From: Puniceibacterium antarcticum
GTDB taxonomy: Bacteria; Pseudomonadota; Alphaproteobacteria; Rhodobacterales; Rhodobacteraceae
DNA: 33,811 nt
Reading direction: 5' to 3'
Assembly (NCBI RefSeq): GCF_002760615.1
Contig: NZ_AWWI01000146.1
Coordinates: 1-33,811 of the forward strand
Each line of letters opens with the position of its first letter. Within the stretch, counting starts at the first letter, position 1. The translations under genes and the position numbers were made by a program. Below are positions 1 through 7,031 of the stretch, piece after piece. The notes below the pieces were generated by a model, which worked only from the letters and a program-made list of their open reading frames with translations, searched no databases and was not told the origin of the DNA.

Positions 1-87
1 GATAAGTGTGTCCGGGGAAAGGGGAGCTGCGGCCAGTTTCAGATTTATGCAACAGCGCCGGGTGGACCGCGAAATAGGATCGGCTTT

Positions 88-109
88 GGCCCGGGGCAGA
101 CCCCGGACC
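88..109 (-). terminator. GC-rich hairpin after the solute-binding protein gene
   Basis: The stretch forms a 9-bp stem with one mismatch around a 4-nt loop at 97-100. It begins about 26 nt past the stop codon of the leftward solute-binding protein gene. No T-run follows it in the leftward direction, so it may be a weak terminator or an RNA 3'-end stabiliser. The rest of positions 1-134 shows no recognisable gene. Confidence 0.35.
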
Positions 110-134
110 GTTTCAGGCCCTGTCCGGTCTAGAT

Positions 135-1607
135 CTATTCCGCCCAGCTGACGCCGGTCAGATCGGTTGCCTGTGTCGGCTGGTTCAGCCAAAGGCCGCG
201 CAGCCGGGCATCAGCCACGGTCGGATAGGCGAGCTGGAACAGATAGGCGTTTACATAGTCATCCGCGATCCGTGTCTGCGCCTGCTTGAGCAGATCCGAG
301 CGCGCCGCAGGGTCGGTTGTTGCGCTGAGCGTTTTCATCAGATCCTGAAATTCCGGGCTGTCATATTGAAAGTAGTAATCGGGCCGGGCGTAGATGTTGA
401 TATCCATCGGTTCGGTATGGCTGACAATGGTCAGGCCAAAGTCATGATTGCTGAACACTTCTTCGAGCCACTGCGCCCATTCGAGATTGGTGATTTCGGT
501 TTCGATTCCGACCTGACGCAATTGCGCGGCGATGATTTCGCCGCCGCGCCGGGCATAAGACGGCGGCGGCAGTTTCAGCGTGGTGGTGAAACCATCGGGC
601 AATCCGGCCTCTGCCAGCAGTTTCTTCGACAGGTCGGGATCATAGGCGGATTGCGCGGTCAGATCGACATAATCGGGATTGTGCGGCGCAAAATGCGTGC
701 CGATGGGCGTGCCGAGGCCGAACATCGCGCCGTTGATGATATCGTCGCGGTTGATGGCATGGGCGACCGCCTCGCGCACCTTGGGATTGTCGAAGGGGGC
801 GAGCTTGTTGTTCATGGCCAGAATGGTTTCGCCCTCGGTCGAGCCGATGAGAACCTGAAAGCGCGGGTCTGATGCGAACAGCGGCAGGTTTTCCGGGGCG
901 GGAAAGCCGGCAAAGGCGTCGATATCCTGCGCCATCATCGCGGCAAAGGCGGCGGTGGGGTCCGAGATGAACTTGAACGTGGCCTCGCTGAGCGCGGGTT
1001 TTTCGCCCCAATAGCCGTCATAGCGGGTCAGGGTGATCTGGTCGCCCTGCCGCCAGTCGGCAAAGCGGAACGGGCCGGTGCCGACGGGGTTGGATTTGAT
1101 GGTTTCGATGCTTTCGGGGGCGACGATGACCGCATCGCCCCAGGCGAGGTTGAAGAGCAGGGCGCCATCGGGCTGCGACAGGGTCACGGTGACGGTCTGC
1201 GGATCGGTCACGGTGACCTCGGCGATATCGGCAAACAGCGCCTTTTGCGCATTTACGCTGTCCTCGGCGCGGGCACGGTCGAGGGTGAATTTCACATCCT
1301 CGGCGTCCATGGTGGTGCCGTCATGAAAGGTCACGCCGGGGTGGAGGTGAAAGGTGTAGGTCAGTCCGTCGTCGCTGATTTCCCAGCGTTCAGCGAGGGC
1401 GGGGATGACGGTGCCGTTGGAGGCAAAGCGGGTCAGACCCTCGAACACATTGGCGTAAAGGACGGAATCGGTGGCGCCGGCGGCGGTGCTGGTGGGGTCG
1501 AGGTGCGGGGGTTCCAGCTGCAGCGCGATGGTGAGGTCGGTCTGCTGCGCCTGAGCGGTGGTGGCGAGGGCGAGGGCGGTTGTGGTGGCCAGTATCCAGC
1601 GTTTCAT
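135..1607 (-). CDS. ABC transporter substrate-binding protein, family 5 (peptide/nickel type)
   Basis: This is a periplasmic solute receptor for an ABC importer of the DppA/OppA type (SBP_bac_5). The 490-residue length is usual for the family. The N-terminus is a clear Sec signal peptide: basic MKRW, a hydrophobic Ala/Leu/Thr stretch and an AQA-type cleavage site near residue 20. The mature protein starts with the family-typical strand ending EPPHLDP, and later shows LAERWEISDDGLTYTFHL and a VGTGPFRF segment. I place the start at the ATG at 1607, not at an in-frame codon 18 nt upstream, because AGGAG lies about 9 nt before this ATG and the signal peptide begins here. Permease and ATPase genes would be expected downstream, left of the window. 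Substrate cannot be read from sequence; peptides, glycosides and opines are all possible. Confidence 0.9.
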   Translation of the reverse strand: MKRWILATTTALALATTAQAQQTDLTIALQLEPPHLDPTSTAAGATDSVLYANVFEGLTRFASNGTVIPALAERWEISDDGLTYTFHLHPGVTFHDGTTMDAEDVKFTLDRARAEDSVNAQKALFADIAEVTVTDPQTVTVTLSQPDGALLFNLAWGDAVIVAPESIETIKSNPVGTGPFRFADWRQGDQITLTRYDGYWGEKPALSEATFKFISDPTAAFAAMMAQDIDAFAGFPAPENLPLFASDPRFQVLIGSTEGETILAMNNKLAPFDNPKVREAVAHAINRDDIINGAMFGLGTPIGTHFAPHNPDYVDLTAQSAYDPDLSKKLLAEAGLPDGFTTTLKLPPPSYARRGGEIIAAQLRQVGIETEITNLEWAQWLEEVFSNHDFGLTIVSHTEPMDINIYARPDYYFQYDSPEFQDLMKTLSATTDPAARSDLLKQAQTRIADDYVNAYLFQLAYPTVADARLRGLWLNQPTQATDLTGVSWAE

Positions 1608-1766
1608 GGGCGTCAACTCCTGCAAGGGGCGCGGGGCGCGCCGGTTGGGGGGACTGTCGGATGAATTGGCGTGGCGATCAAGCGGGCAGTCGCGGGGACA
1701 TGCTGGCGGGGAGGCATTGTTTTTGTTAGATCACAGAGGCATCCCGGCCCTGAGGAGAGTCCAAAG

Positions 1767-2654
1767 ATGAGCAGCCCCACTATGACCCCCGCGCCCGTGT
1801 CCCGCGACGCTGCCGCGCCGATTGTGCGCGAGCTGTCCGCGCTGCGTGCGCAGCTTGCGGGCTGGAAACGGGCGGGGCAGACGGTCGGAGTGGTGCCCAC
1901 CATGGGAGCCCTGCATGACGGGCATCTGTCGCTGGTGCGCGCCGCCAAGGCCGACTGCGACCGGGTGATTGTGACGATCTTTGTGAACCCCAAGCAGTTC
2001 AATTCCCCTGAGGATCTGGCGAACTACCCGAGGACCGAGGTCGAGGATGCCCGCAAGCTTGGGCCATTGGCGGTGGATGCGGTCTATGTGCCGGGTGGGG
2101 ATCAGATCTATCCCGACGGCTTTTGCACCACCGTGTCGGTGGCGGGGATGACCGATGTGCTGTGTGGTGCGCACCGGCCCGGGCATTTCGACGGGGTGGC
2201 CACGGTGGTGACCAAACTGTTCACCCAGACACAGGCCGACCGCGCCTATTTCGGGCAAAAGGATTACCAGCAGCTGCAGGTGGTGACACGGCTTGCGCGG
2301 GACCTCGACCTTGGGGTCACGGTGGTGGGCTGCCCGACGATCCGCGAAGAGGACGGGCTGGCCATGTCGTCGCGCAACCTGTTGCTCTCCGACCGCGCCC
2401 GCGTCTGGGCACCCGAGCTGCACCGCGCCATGGAAGAGATGGCTGAGGGGCTGCTGGCGGGGGGTGATGCGGGCGTATTGCGCAGGGCTGCCGAGGCGCG
2501 GCTGCTGCGGACGGGGTTCACGGATATCGAATATTTCGATCTGCGTGCCTGCGCCGATCTGGCGCTGATGAGCCGCGCTGACCGGCCCGCGCGGCTGCTG
2601 GCCGCGGCCTGGCTGGCCGGGGTGCGGCTGATCGACAATATTGCCGTTGGGTAG
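1767..2654 (+). CDS. panC: pantothenate synthetase
   Basis: This cytoplasmic enzyme condenses pantoate and beta-alanine, using ATP, to give pantothenate, the precursor of coenzyme A. The 295-residue protein has the nucleotidyl-transferase signature PTMGALHDGHLSLV with its HIGH-like HDGH, FVNPKQFNSPEDLANYPR, the GAHRPGHFDGVATVV pantoate-binding segment, YFGQKDYQQ, and the KMSKS-like REEDGLAMSSRN. The start is the ATG at 1767, preceded by GAGGAG 9 nt upstream. A longer in-frame extension exists but has no family match. It gives about 10-15 residues more at the N-terminus than typical PanC; a second ATG at 1782 is possible. panB, often adjacent in this group, is not in the window. It is divergent from the solute-binding gene and convergent with the M20 gene. 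Confidence 0.96.
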   Translation: MSSPTMTPAPVSRDAAAPIVRELSALRAQLAGWKRAGQTVGVVPTMGALHDGHLSLVRAAKADCDRVIVTIFVNPKQFNSPEDLANYPRTEVEDARKLGPLAVDAVYVPGGDQIYPDGFCTTVSVAGMTDVLCGAHRPGHFDGVATVVTKLFTQTQADRAYFGQKDYQQLQVVTRLARDLDLGVTVVGCPTIREEDGLAMSSRNLLLSDRARVWAPELHRAMEEMAEGLLAGGDAGVLRRAAEARLLRTGFTDIEYFDLRACADLALMSRADRPARLLAAAWLAGVRLIDNIAVG

Positions 2655-2676
2655 AGTGTATTGTGAGGGCGCAGGG

Positions 2677-2732
2677 GGGGGCGCTGCCCCCGTCCTGCGG
2701 ACTCCCCCGGGATATTTAGGGGCAGATGAAGC
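2677..2732. repeat. dispersed intergenic repeat, copy A (GC hairpin plus ATATTT...GATGAAG)
   Basis: The unit has GGGGGCGCTGCCCCC (a self-complementary GC hairpin), a short variable spacer, then GACTCCCCCGGGATATTTA and GGGCAGATGAAGCC. The same two blocks recur almost identically at 32238-32300 (copy B). Copy A lies between the convergent panC and M20 genes. Its right end, GATGAAGC, can pair imperfectly with GCTTCTTC at 2748-2755. The whole interval could therefore fold as a two-sided structure that ends transcription from both flanks. Confidence 0.75.
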
Positions 2733-2747
2733 CGGGTGCCGGTCCGT

Positions 2748-2775
2748 GCTTCTTCTCTTTTCAAATACGCAAAAT
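2748..2775. repeat. dispersed intergenic repeat, second half (28 nt), also found inverted at 8930-8957
   Basis: This block begins GCTTCTTCTC and ends TACGCAAAAT. Its reverse complement occurs at 8930-8957 with a single difference. Here it lies next to copy A of the GC-hairpin element; at 8.9 kb it stands without that element. Both sites are between convergent genes. Confidence 0.75.
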
Positions 2776-2798
2776 CTGCGCTCTCCACCCGCGCGGCG

Positions 2799-4070
2799 TC
2801 AGGGGAGGAGGAGGGATTCCAGCGTGCGGCCCATGACGCGGGCGGAGTCGAGCATATCTGTCACGCCGATCCATTCATCCGGCTTGTGCGCCAGTTCCAG
2901 CACGCCGGGGCCGTAGGCGATACAGTTCTTGAGTTTGCCGATGCGGTCGATGTGTTTCTGATCGTAAGAGCCGGGGGAGGCGACGTAGGTGGCCTCTTGT
3001 CCCAGTACGTCCTGAATTGCCTGAGATACGGTGGTCACGATGGGCGCCTCGCGGTCGGTCATCGAGGGCAGGACGCGGTTGAGTTCGGTGATCGTGTAGT
3101 CGAAATTCGCACGGCTGGATTTGAGGCCGTCGAGCAGGGCGATGACCTCAGCCGAAACTTCGGCAATCGGCTCTTCGATCAGGAAGCGGCGGTCGATGGT
3201 GATACGACAGCTGTCGGGCACGCAATGGGCGGGCAGGCTTGTGTCGCCGGGGAGGAATTCCGCCTGGCCGCCGTGGATGGCGTTGATGTTCATGGTCGAG
3301 CTGCGCGCGCCTTCGGGGACGACGGGCATGTCGGTGTGGCGCGCGGCCATGGCGGGGTAGAGCGTATCTTCGAACGCCTGCAGGACCGCGCCCATGTGGC
3401 GCACGGCGCAGTCGCCGAGGAAGGGCATGGAGCCATGGGCAATTTCGCCCTTTGTCTCGATCTCGGCCCACCAGCCGCCGCGATGGCCAAGGCAGATCCG
3501 GTCCTTTTGCAGTGGTTCGGGGATGATCACGTGCTGCACCCGGTCGGGGTTGAACCAGCCCTGTTCGGCCAAGTAGGCGACGCCACCGTAGCCGCCGGAT
3601 TCTTCATCCGCCGTGCCGGAGATTTCGATGGCGCCGGCGAAATCGGGGTGCTGTTCGAGGAAGGCCTCGGCCGCGATGATCGAGGCGGCAAGCCCGCCCT
3701 TCATATCGCAGGCGCCGCGCCCATAGATCCTGTCCCCGTCGAGTTCACCGCCAAAGGGATCGCGGGTCCAGCCTTTGCCGACCTCGACCACATCGGTGTG
3801 CGAGTTGAAATGCACGCAGGGGCCGGGGCGGGTGCCTGTGGCGCGGGCGATGATGTTCCAGCGGGGGTATCTGTCGCTGTCGCCGGGGGTGCCTTTGGCG
3901 CGCACAAGGGTGCAGTCGAACCGGGGCGAGAGGCGTTTTCCGAGGAAATCGCAGATGGTTGCGTAGTGGTCGCCCGGCGGGTTCAGCGTGGGGATGCGGA
4001 TCAGATCCTGCGTGAGGGCGATCAGATCATCACCTTTGTCGCTGATGCGGGTGCTGAGCGGGTCGGACAT
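2799..4070 (-). CDS. M20 family metallo-deacylase (ArgE/DapE type)
   Basis: This is a zinc-dependent amidohydrolase of the acetylornithine deacetylase / succinyl-diaminopimelate desuccinylase family, 423 residues. Metal and catalytic motifs are present. SHTDVVEVG supplies H91 and D93, GRGACDMKGG gives the bridging D122, TADEESGG supplies the catalytic Glu and a metal Glu at 156-157, and IIPEP gives E185. A PGSYDQKH segment near the C-terminus probably supplies the last histidine. The start is the ATG at 4070, with AAGGAG about 8 nt upstream; the open frame extends 22 codons further without similarity. It lies 102 nt downstream of the DUF2125 gene on the same strand. The exact N-acyl substrate is unknown. 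Dedicated dapE and argE genes usually sit elsewhere, so a broad or catabolic role is as likely. Confidence 0.9.
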   Translation of the reverse strand: MSDPLSTRISDKGDDLIALTQDLIRIPTLNPPGDHYATICDFLGKRLSPRFDCTLVRAKGTPGDSDRYPRWNIIARATGTRPGPCVHFNSHTDVVEVGKGWTRDPFGGELDGDRIYGRGACDMKGGLAASIIAAEAFLEQHPDFAGAIEISGTADEESGGYGGVAYLAEQGWFNPDRVQHVIIPEPLQKDRICLGHRGGWWAEIETKGEIAHGSMPFLGDCAVRHMGAVLQAFEDTLYPAMAARHTDMPVVPEGARSSTMNINAIHGGQAEFLPGDTSLPAHCVPDSCRITIDRRFLIEEPIAEVSAEVIALLDGLKSSRANFDYTITELNRVLPSMTDREAPIVTTVSQAIQDVLGQEATYVASPGSYDQKHIDRIGKLKNCIAYGPGVLELAHKPDEWIGVTDMLDSARVMGRTLESLLLP

Positions 4071-4172
4071 GGGGACACTCCTTTTGCGCGAGAGTGTTCC
4101 CGGTTCCGGGGCGGGGTGCAAGGTGGCGCCGGGCACCCGTCGGAAAAATATGTTTGTGTGCCTATGAACTGG

Positions 4173-5132
4173 TCAGGGCAGGCGCAGGGGGGGCAGCTGG
4201 CCCAGAGGGATCAGCCCGAGCGAGACGGTGCCCCTATAGACCTTGAGCGTGAGGTCCAGCGTGTCGGCAGAGCCATTCATATTGCCCGACAGGGTCAGGG
4301 CCTGTTCCAGCGGGTCGAACAGCGCCAGCGGCAGCGCGCCCTGATCGTGCAACAGGGCGAGCATGTCGCGACCCCGCGTTGCCTGCAGCGACAGGGTGCC
4401 GCTTGCGCGGCCCATATCATCCAGCGTGAGGTCGCCGGAGAGTTTCAGCGACTGATCCCCGCGGCGATATTCGGCCAGACGCAGGGCGATCTGTTGGGGT
4501 TGCGGGCGCGGGCCGTTCAGGGTGGTTGTGGTGAAGAGGCGGTCAAAGGTCACGGTAGCGTCAAAGACAACGCCGCCTGGGTCCTGTGCGGCCTGTTCAT
4601 CGCTTTGGCGGCTGGCATCCTCGGCGTTCAGCGCGAGGCGGTAGCTGGGCCCGTCGATATGGGTGAGGGCGGCGGTGAGGCCGGTGAGCGCCAGAGTGTT
4701 TTCCGCTGTGGTGAAGGTCAGCGCCGCCGCTTCGAGGTTGCTGCGCAGGATTTCACCGCCATCGAGGATCAGGCTGGCGCGCAGGCCCTTGTCGGTGATT
4801 GTGGTAGTGGCGGCGGGTGTGGTGAGGGTCTGATCCTCTGGCCAGATCAGGATCAGGTGGCTGGGATTGTAGGACAGCCGGAAGACCTGCAGGAACGGCG
4901 CCTGCCAGGTGAGCGCGGCTTCGGGGGCGGTGAGGGTGATGTCGGTGAAGGTCTGATCCAGACGGTTGGGAAAGCCGAGGATCGAGACATCGTCATATTG
5001 CGCCGTCCAGCCGGCGCTGCGCAGGGCGGCAAACCAGCCGTCGGTCTGCTGGCGCAGGCTGTGCGCGGACCAGAACCAGTGGCCCGTCCAGGCGAGGCCT
5101 GCCAGAATCGTGACAAAGAGCAATCGTTTCAT
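4173..5132 (-). CDS. DUF2125 domain-containing envelope protein
   Basis: This 319-residue protein belongs to the alphaproteobacterial DUF2125 family, whose function is not established. The first ~23 residues (MKRLLFVTILAGLAW...) form a signal peptide or N-terminal anchor. The remainder is beta-rich, with alternating hydrophobic and polar residues. It has the family-like opening WFAALRSAGW...DDVSILGFPNRLD, followed by LTAPEAALTWQAPFLQVF. The start is the ATG at 5132, with a weak GGGG-type ribosome site. An upstream extension of 61 codons is open but has no similarity and runs into the divergent gene. By topology it should be exported to the periplasm or inner-membrane face. It may be transcribed with the downstream M20 gene. 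Confidence 0.85.
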   Translation of the reverse strand: MKRLLFVTILAGLAWTGHWFWSAHSLRQQTDGWFAALRSAGWTAQYDDVSILGFPNRLDQTFTDITLTAPEAALTWQAPFLQVFRLSYNPSHLILIWPEDQTLTTPAATTTITDKGLRASLILDGGEILRSNLEAAALTFTTAENTLALTGLTAALTHIDGPSYRLALNAEDASRQSDEQAAQDPGGVVFDATVTFDRLFTTTTLNGPRPQPQQIALRLAEYRRGDQSLKLSGDLTLDDMGRASGTLSLQATRGRDMLALLHDQGALPLALFDPLEQALTLSGNMNGSADTLDLTLKVYRGTVSLGLIPLGQLPPLRLP

Positions 5133-5147
5133 GGCGCCGGACCCCTT

Positions 5148-5176
5148 TTGAAAACTGTCTGAGTGGTGTTTATAGC
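5148..5176 (+). promoter_or_regulatory. sigma-70-type promoter for the gamma-glutamylcyclotransferase gene
   Basis: A -35 box TTGAAA (5148-5153) and a -10 box TATAGC (5171-5176) are separated by exactly 17 nt. Transcription would start near 5183, giving a leader of about 15 nt before the ATG at 5198. The promoter lies in the 65-nt gap between the divergent DUF2125 and ChaC-like genes. Confidence 0.5.
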
Positions 5177-5197
5177 CCCCGTCAGAGAAGGGCCAGA

Positions 5198-5731
5198 ATG
5201 ATGACGATGTGGGTGTTCGGATACGGATCTTTGTTGTGGAACCCGGGGTTTGAGGTGGCGGAACGCGCGGCGGCGCGCCTGCCGGGGTATGCGCGCAGTT
5301 TCTGCATGCGATCAATCCACCATCGCGGCACCGTGGCCGAGCCGGGTCTGGTGCTGGCGCTGGATGAGCAGGAGGGCGCTGCCTGTGACGGTCTGGCGCT
5401 GCGGGTGGCTGCGGGACACGAGGCGGCGACGCTCGCCTATCTGCGCGAGCGCGAGCTGGTGTCGTCGGCCTATCTGGAAAAGGTGCTGCAGGTGCGGCTG
5501 ACGGATGGGCGCGATGTTGAGGCGGTCACCTATGTGATTGATGCCGTGCATGAGCAGTATTGCGGCGGTCTGCCGCTGGAGGAGCAGGCGCAGATCATTG
5601 CCCATGCGGTGGGCGGGCGGGGACCAAACACCGAATATCTGTTCAACACCGCCCGTCATCTGGCCGAATTGGGCATACCCGATGCAGAACTGCAATGGTT
5701 GAGCACGCGTGTGGAGTTCATAAACCGTTAA
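5198..5731 (+). CDS. gamma-glutamylcyclotransferase, ChaC family
   Basis: Enzymes of this family (PF04752) cleave gamma-glutamyl peptides, mainly glutathione, releasing 5-oxoproline and the remaining amino acid or dipeptide in the cytosol. The 177-residue protein opens with VFGYGSLLWNPGF, the substrate-loop motif. YLREREL at 81-87 carries the conserved glutamate region, and the C-terminal GRGPNTEYLFNTARHLAELGI is typical of ChaC. Three ATG codons lie at 5198, 5201 and 5207 behind one GAAGGG; I use the first, but the second fits the spacing equally well. It reads away from DUF2125 and is followed 76 nt later by the motor-like gene pair. Confidence 0.9.
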   Translation: MMTMWVFGYGSLLWNPGFEVAERAAARLPGYARSFCMRSIHHRGTVAEPGLVLALDEQEGAACDGLALRVAAGHEAATLAYLRERELVSSAYLEKVLQVRLTDGRDVEAVTYVIDAVHEQYCGGLPLEEQAQIIAHAVGGRGPNTEYLFNTARHLAELGIPDAELQWLSTRVEFINR

Positions 5732-5807
5732 CCTCTTGGCTTGTCCGGATGCAGGTCCTAGGGTCGCGCTTGAAAACCTTGGAATATCCAGCCTCAGGAG
5801 CGGTCCG

Positions 5808-7028
5808 ATGGACAAGCCGGACCTTTCGGCCAACCCCCACTTTTCACAACCGGTGCGCCAGATCGTTCTGATGCTGGCCGCGCTGGGCCTGTCCGGTGTG
5901 GGTGGCGTCATGGCGCTGCCCCGGGTGTTGCCGATCTTTGAATCCAACCCCTATCTGAACGGGTTCATCTTTGTCGTTTTTCTGCTGGGGGTGATCGCCT
6001 GTTTCTGGCAGGTGGCGCAGCTGATGATTTCGGTGCGCTGGATCGAACGGTTCGCATCCCAGCGGGACATGGGCGCAAAGGCGCCGCAACTGCTGGCGCC
6101 GCTCGCGACGCTGCTGCGCTCGCGCGGCAAGCGGATGCAGATCAATACAACTTCGACGCGCTCGATCCTTGAATCCGTGGCACAGCGGATCGATGAAGAA
6201 CGCGAGATCACGCGCTATGTCGTCAGCCTTCTGATCTTTCTGGGTCTGCTGGGCACGTTTTACGGTCTTGCCACCACCGTGCCGGCACTGGTCGACACGA
6301 TCAAGTCGCTGGTCCCGCAGGCGGGGGAAACCGGCGTGGAGGTGTTTTCGCGGCTGATGGAAGGTTTGCAGAATCAGCTGGGCGGCATGGGCGTTGCCTT
6401 TGCCTCGTCCCTGCTGGGGCTGACAGGGTCGCTGATTGTCGGCTTGCTGGAGCTGTTCGCGGGGCATGGGCAGAACCGGTTCTACCGCGAGCTGGAGGAA
6501 TGGCTGAGTTCGATCACCCGGCTGGGGTTTTCGGATGGCGAGGCCAGCGAAGAGGTGAGCGGGGCGGCGGTCGCGATGGATGCGATGGCCGAGCAGATGG
6601 AGACGCTGCAACTGCTGTTCGCGCGCGCCGAGGTGGGCCGGTCCGAAGTGGATGACCGTCTGGGGCAGCTTGCGGATGCGGTCGAGCGGATGACCGAGCG
6701 GCTGGAGGCGACGGCGCCGTCATCGAACGCGCTGGCGCGGATCGCGGACGGGCAGGAGCGGCTGATCGACGTGCTGTCGCGCAAGGAAAGCTCCGAAGGG
6801 CTGGACGCCGAAAGCCGGATGCGGTTGCGCTCGATCGATGTGCAGATGCTGCGCATCCTTGAAGAGATCAGCGCCGGACGGCAGGAAAGCATGGCCGAGC
6901 TGCGCACCGATATTTCCGCGCTGAGCCGGGTGCTGGCACAAATGGGGCGGCAGACCACCAGCGCCCCCGCCACGGCCAAGCCGGTCTTTCAGCGCCCCAA
7001 GGTGACCAAGCCCGAGCAGGAGAGCTGA
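5808..7028 (+). CDS. MotA/TolQ/ExbB-family proton-channel-like membrane protein with cytoplasmic coiled coil
   Basis: This 406-residue protein is the probable stator subunit of an ion-driven motor. Four hydrophobic segments are visible at about 17-36, 50-76, 135-158 and 190-215. The third contains GLLGTFYGLATTVPAL and the fourth GMGVAFASSLLGLTGSLIVG, the two hallmark helices of the MotA/TolQ/ExbB fold. After residue ~250 the chain is a heptad-like helical tail up to ~390, then a Pro-rich end (TKPVFQRPKVTKP-like). The tail should be cytoplasmic, and it is long for ExbB or TolQ. The start is the ATG at 5808, with CAGGAG 7 nt upstream. It ends 3 nt before the next gene, so the two subunits are almost surely co-translated. 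The energised process is not known. Confidence 0.85.
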   Translation: MDKPDLSANPHFSQPVRQIVLMLAALGLSGVGGVMALPRVLPIFESNPYLNGFIFVVFLLGVIACFWQVAQLMISVRWIERFASQRDMGAKAPQLLAPLATLLRSRGKRMQINTTSTRSILESVAQRIDEEREITRYVVSLLIFLGLLGTFYGLATTVPALVDTIKSLVPQAGETGVEVFSRLMEGLQNQLGGMGVAFASSLLGLTGSLIVGLLELFAGHGQNRFYRELEEWLSSITRLGFSDGEASEEVSGAAVAMDAMAEQMETLQLLFARAEVGRSEVDDRLGQLADAVERMTERLEATAPSSNALARIADGQERLIDVLSRKESSEGLDAESRMRLRSIDVQMLRILEEISAGRQESMAELRTDISALSRVLAQMGRQTTSAPATAKPVFQRPKVTKPEQES

Positions 7029-7031
7029 GCC

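Noticed and set aside
1608-1766. Divergent promoters between the solute-binding gene and panC
   Set aside because: TTAGAT at 1726-1731 is -10-like, but no good -35 box lies 16-18 nt upstream; on the - strand TTGATC lacks a matching -10. Too weak to list.
2736-5162. An open frame of 808 codons on the + strand opposite the M20 and DUF2125 genes
   Set aside because: It is antisense to two genes with clear family motifs, reads as low-complexity Gly/Ala/Arg/Asp sequence, and comes from high-GC third positions. No ribosome site or domain supports it. Similar long antisense frames at 7291-8847, 13849-15324, 23548-25125 and 30829-32304 were rejected for the same reason.
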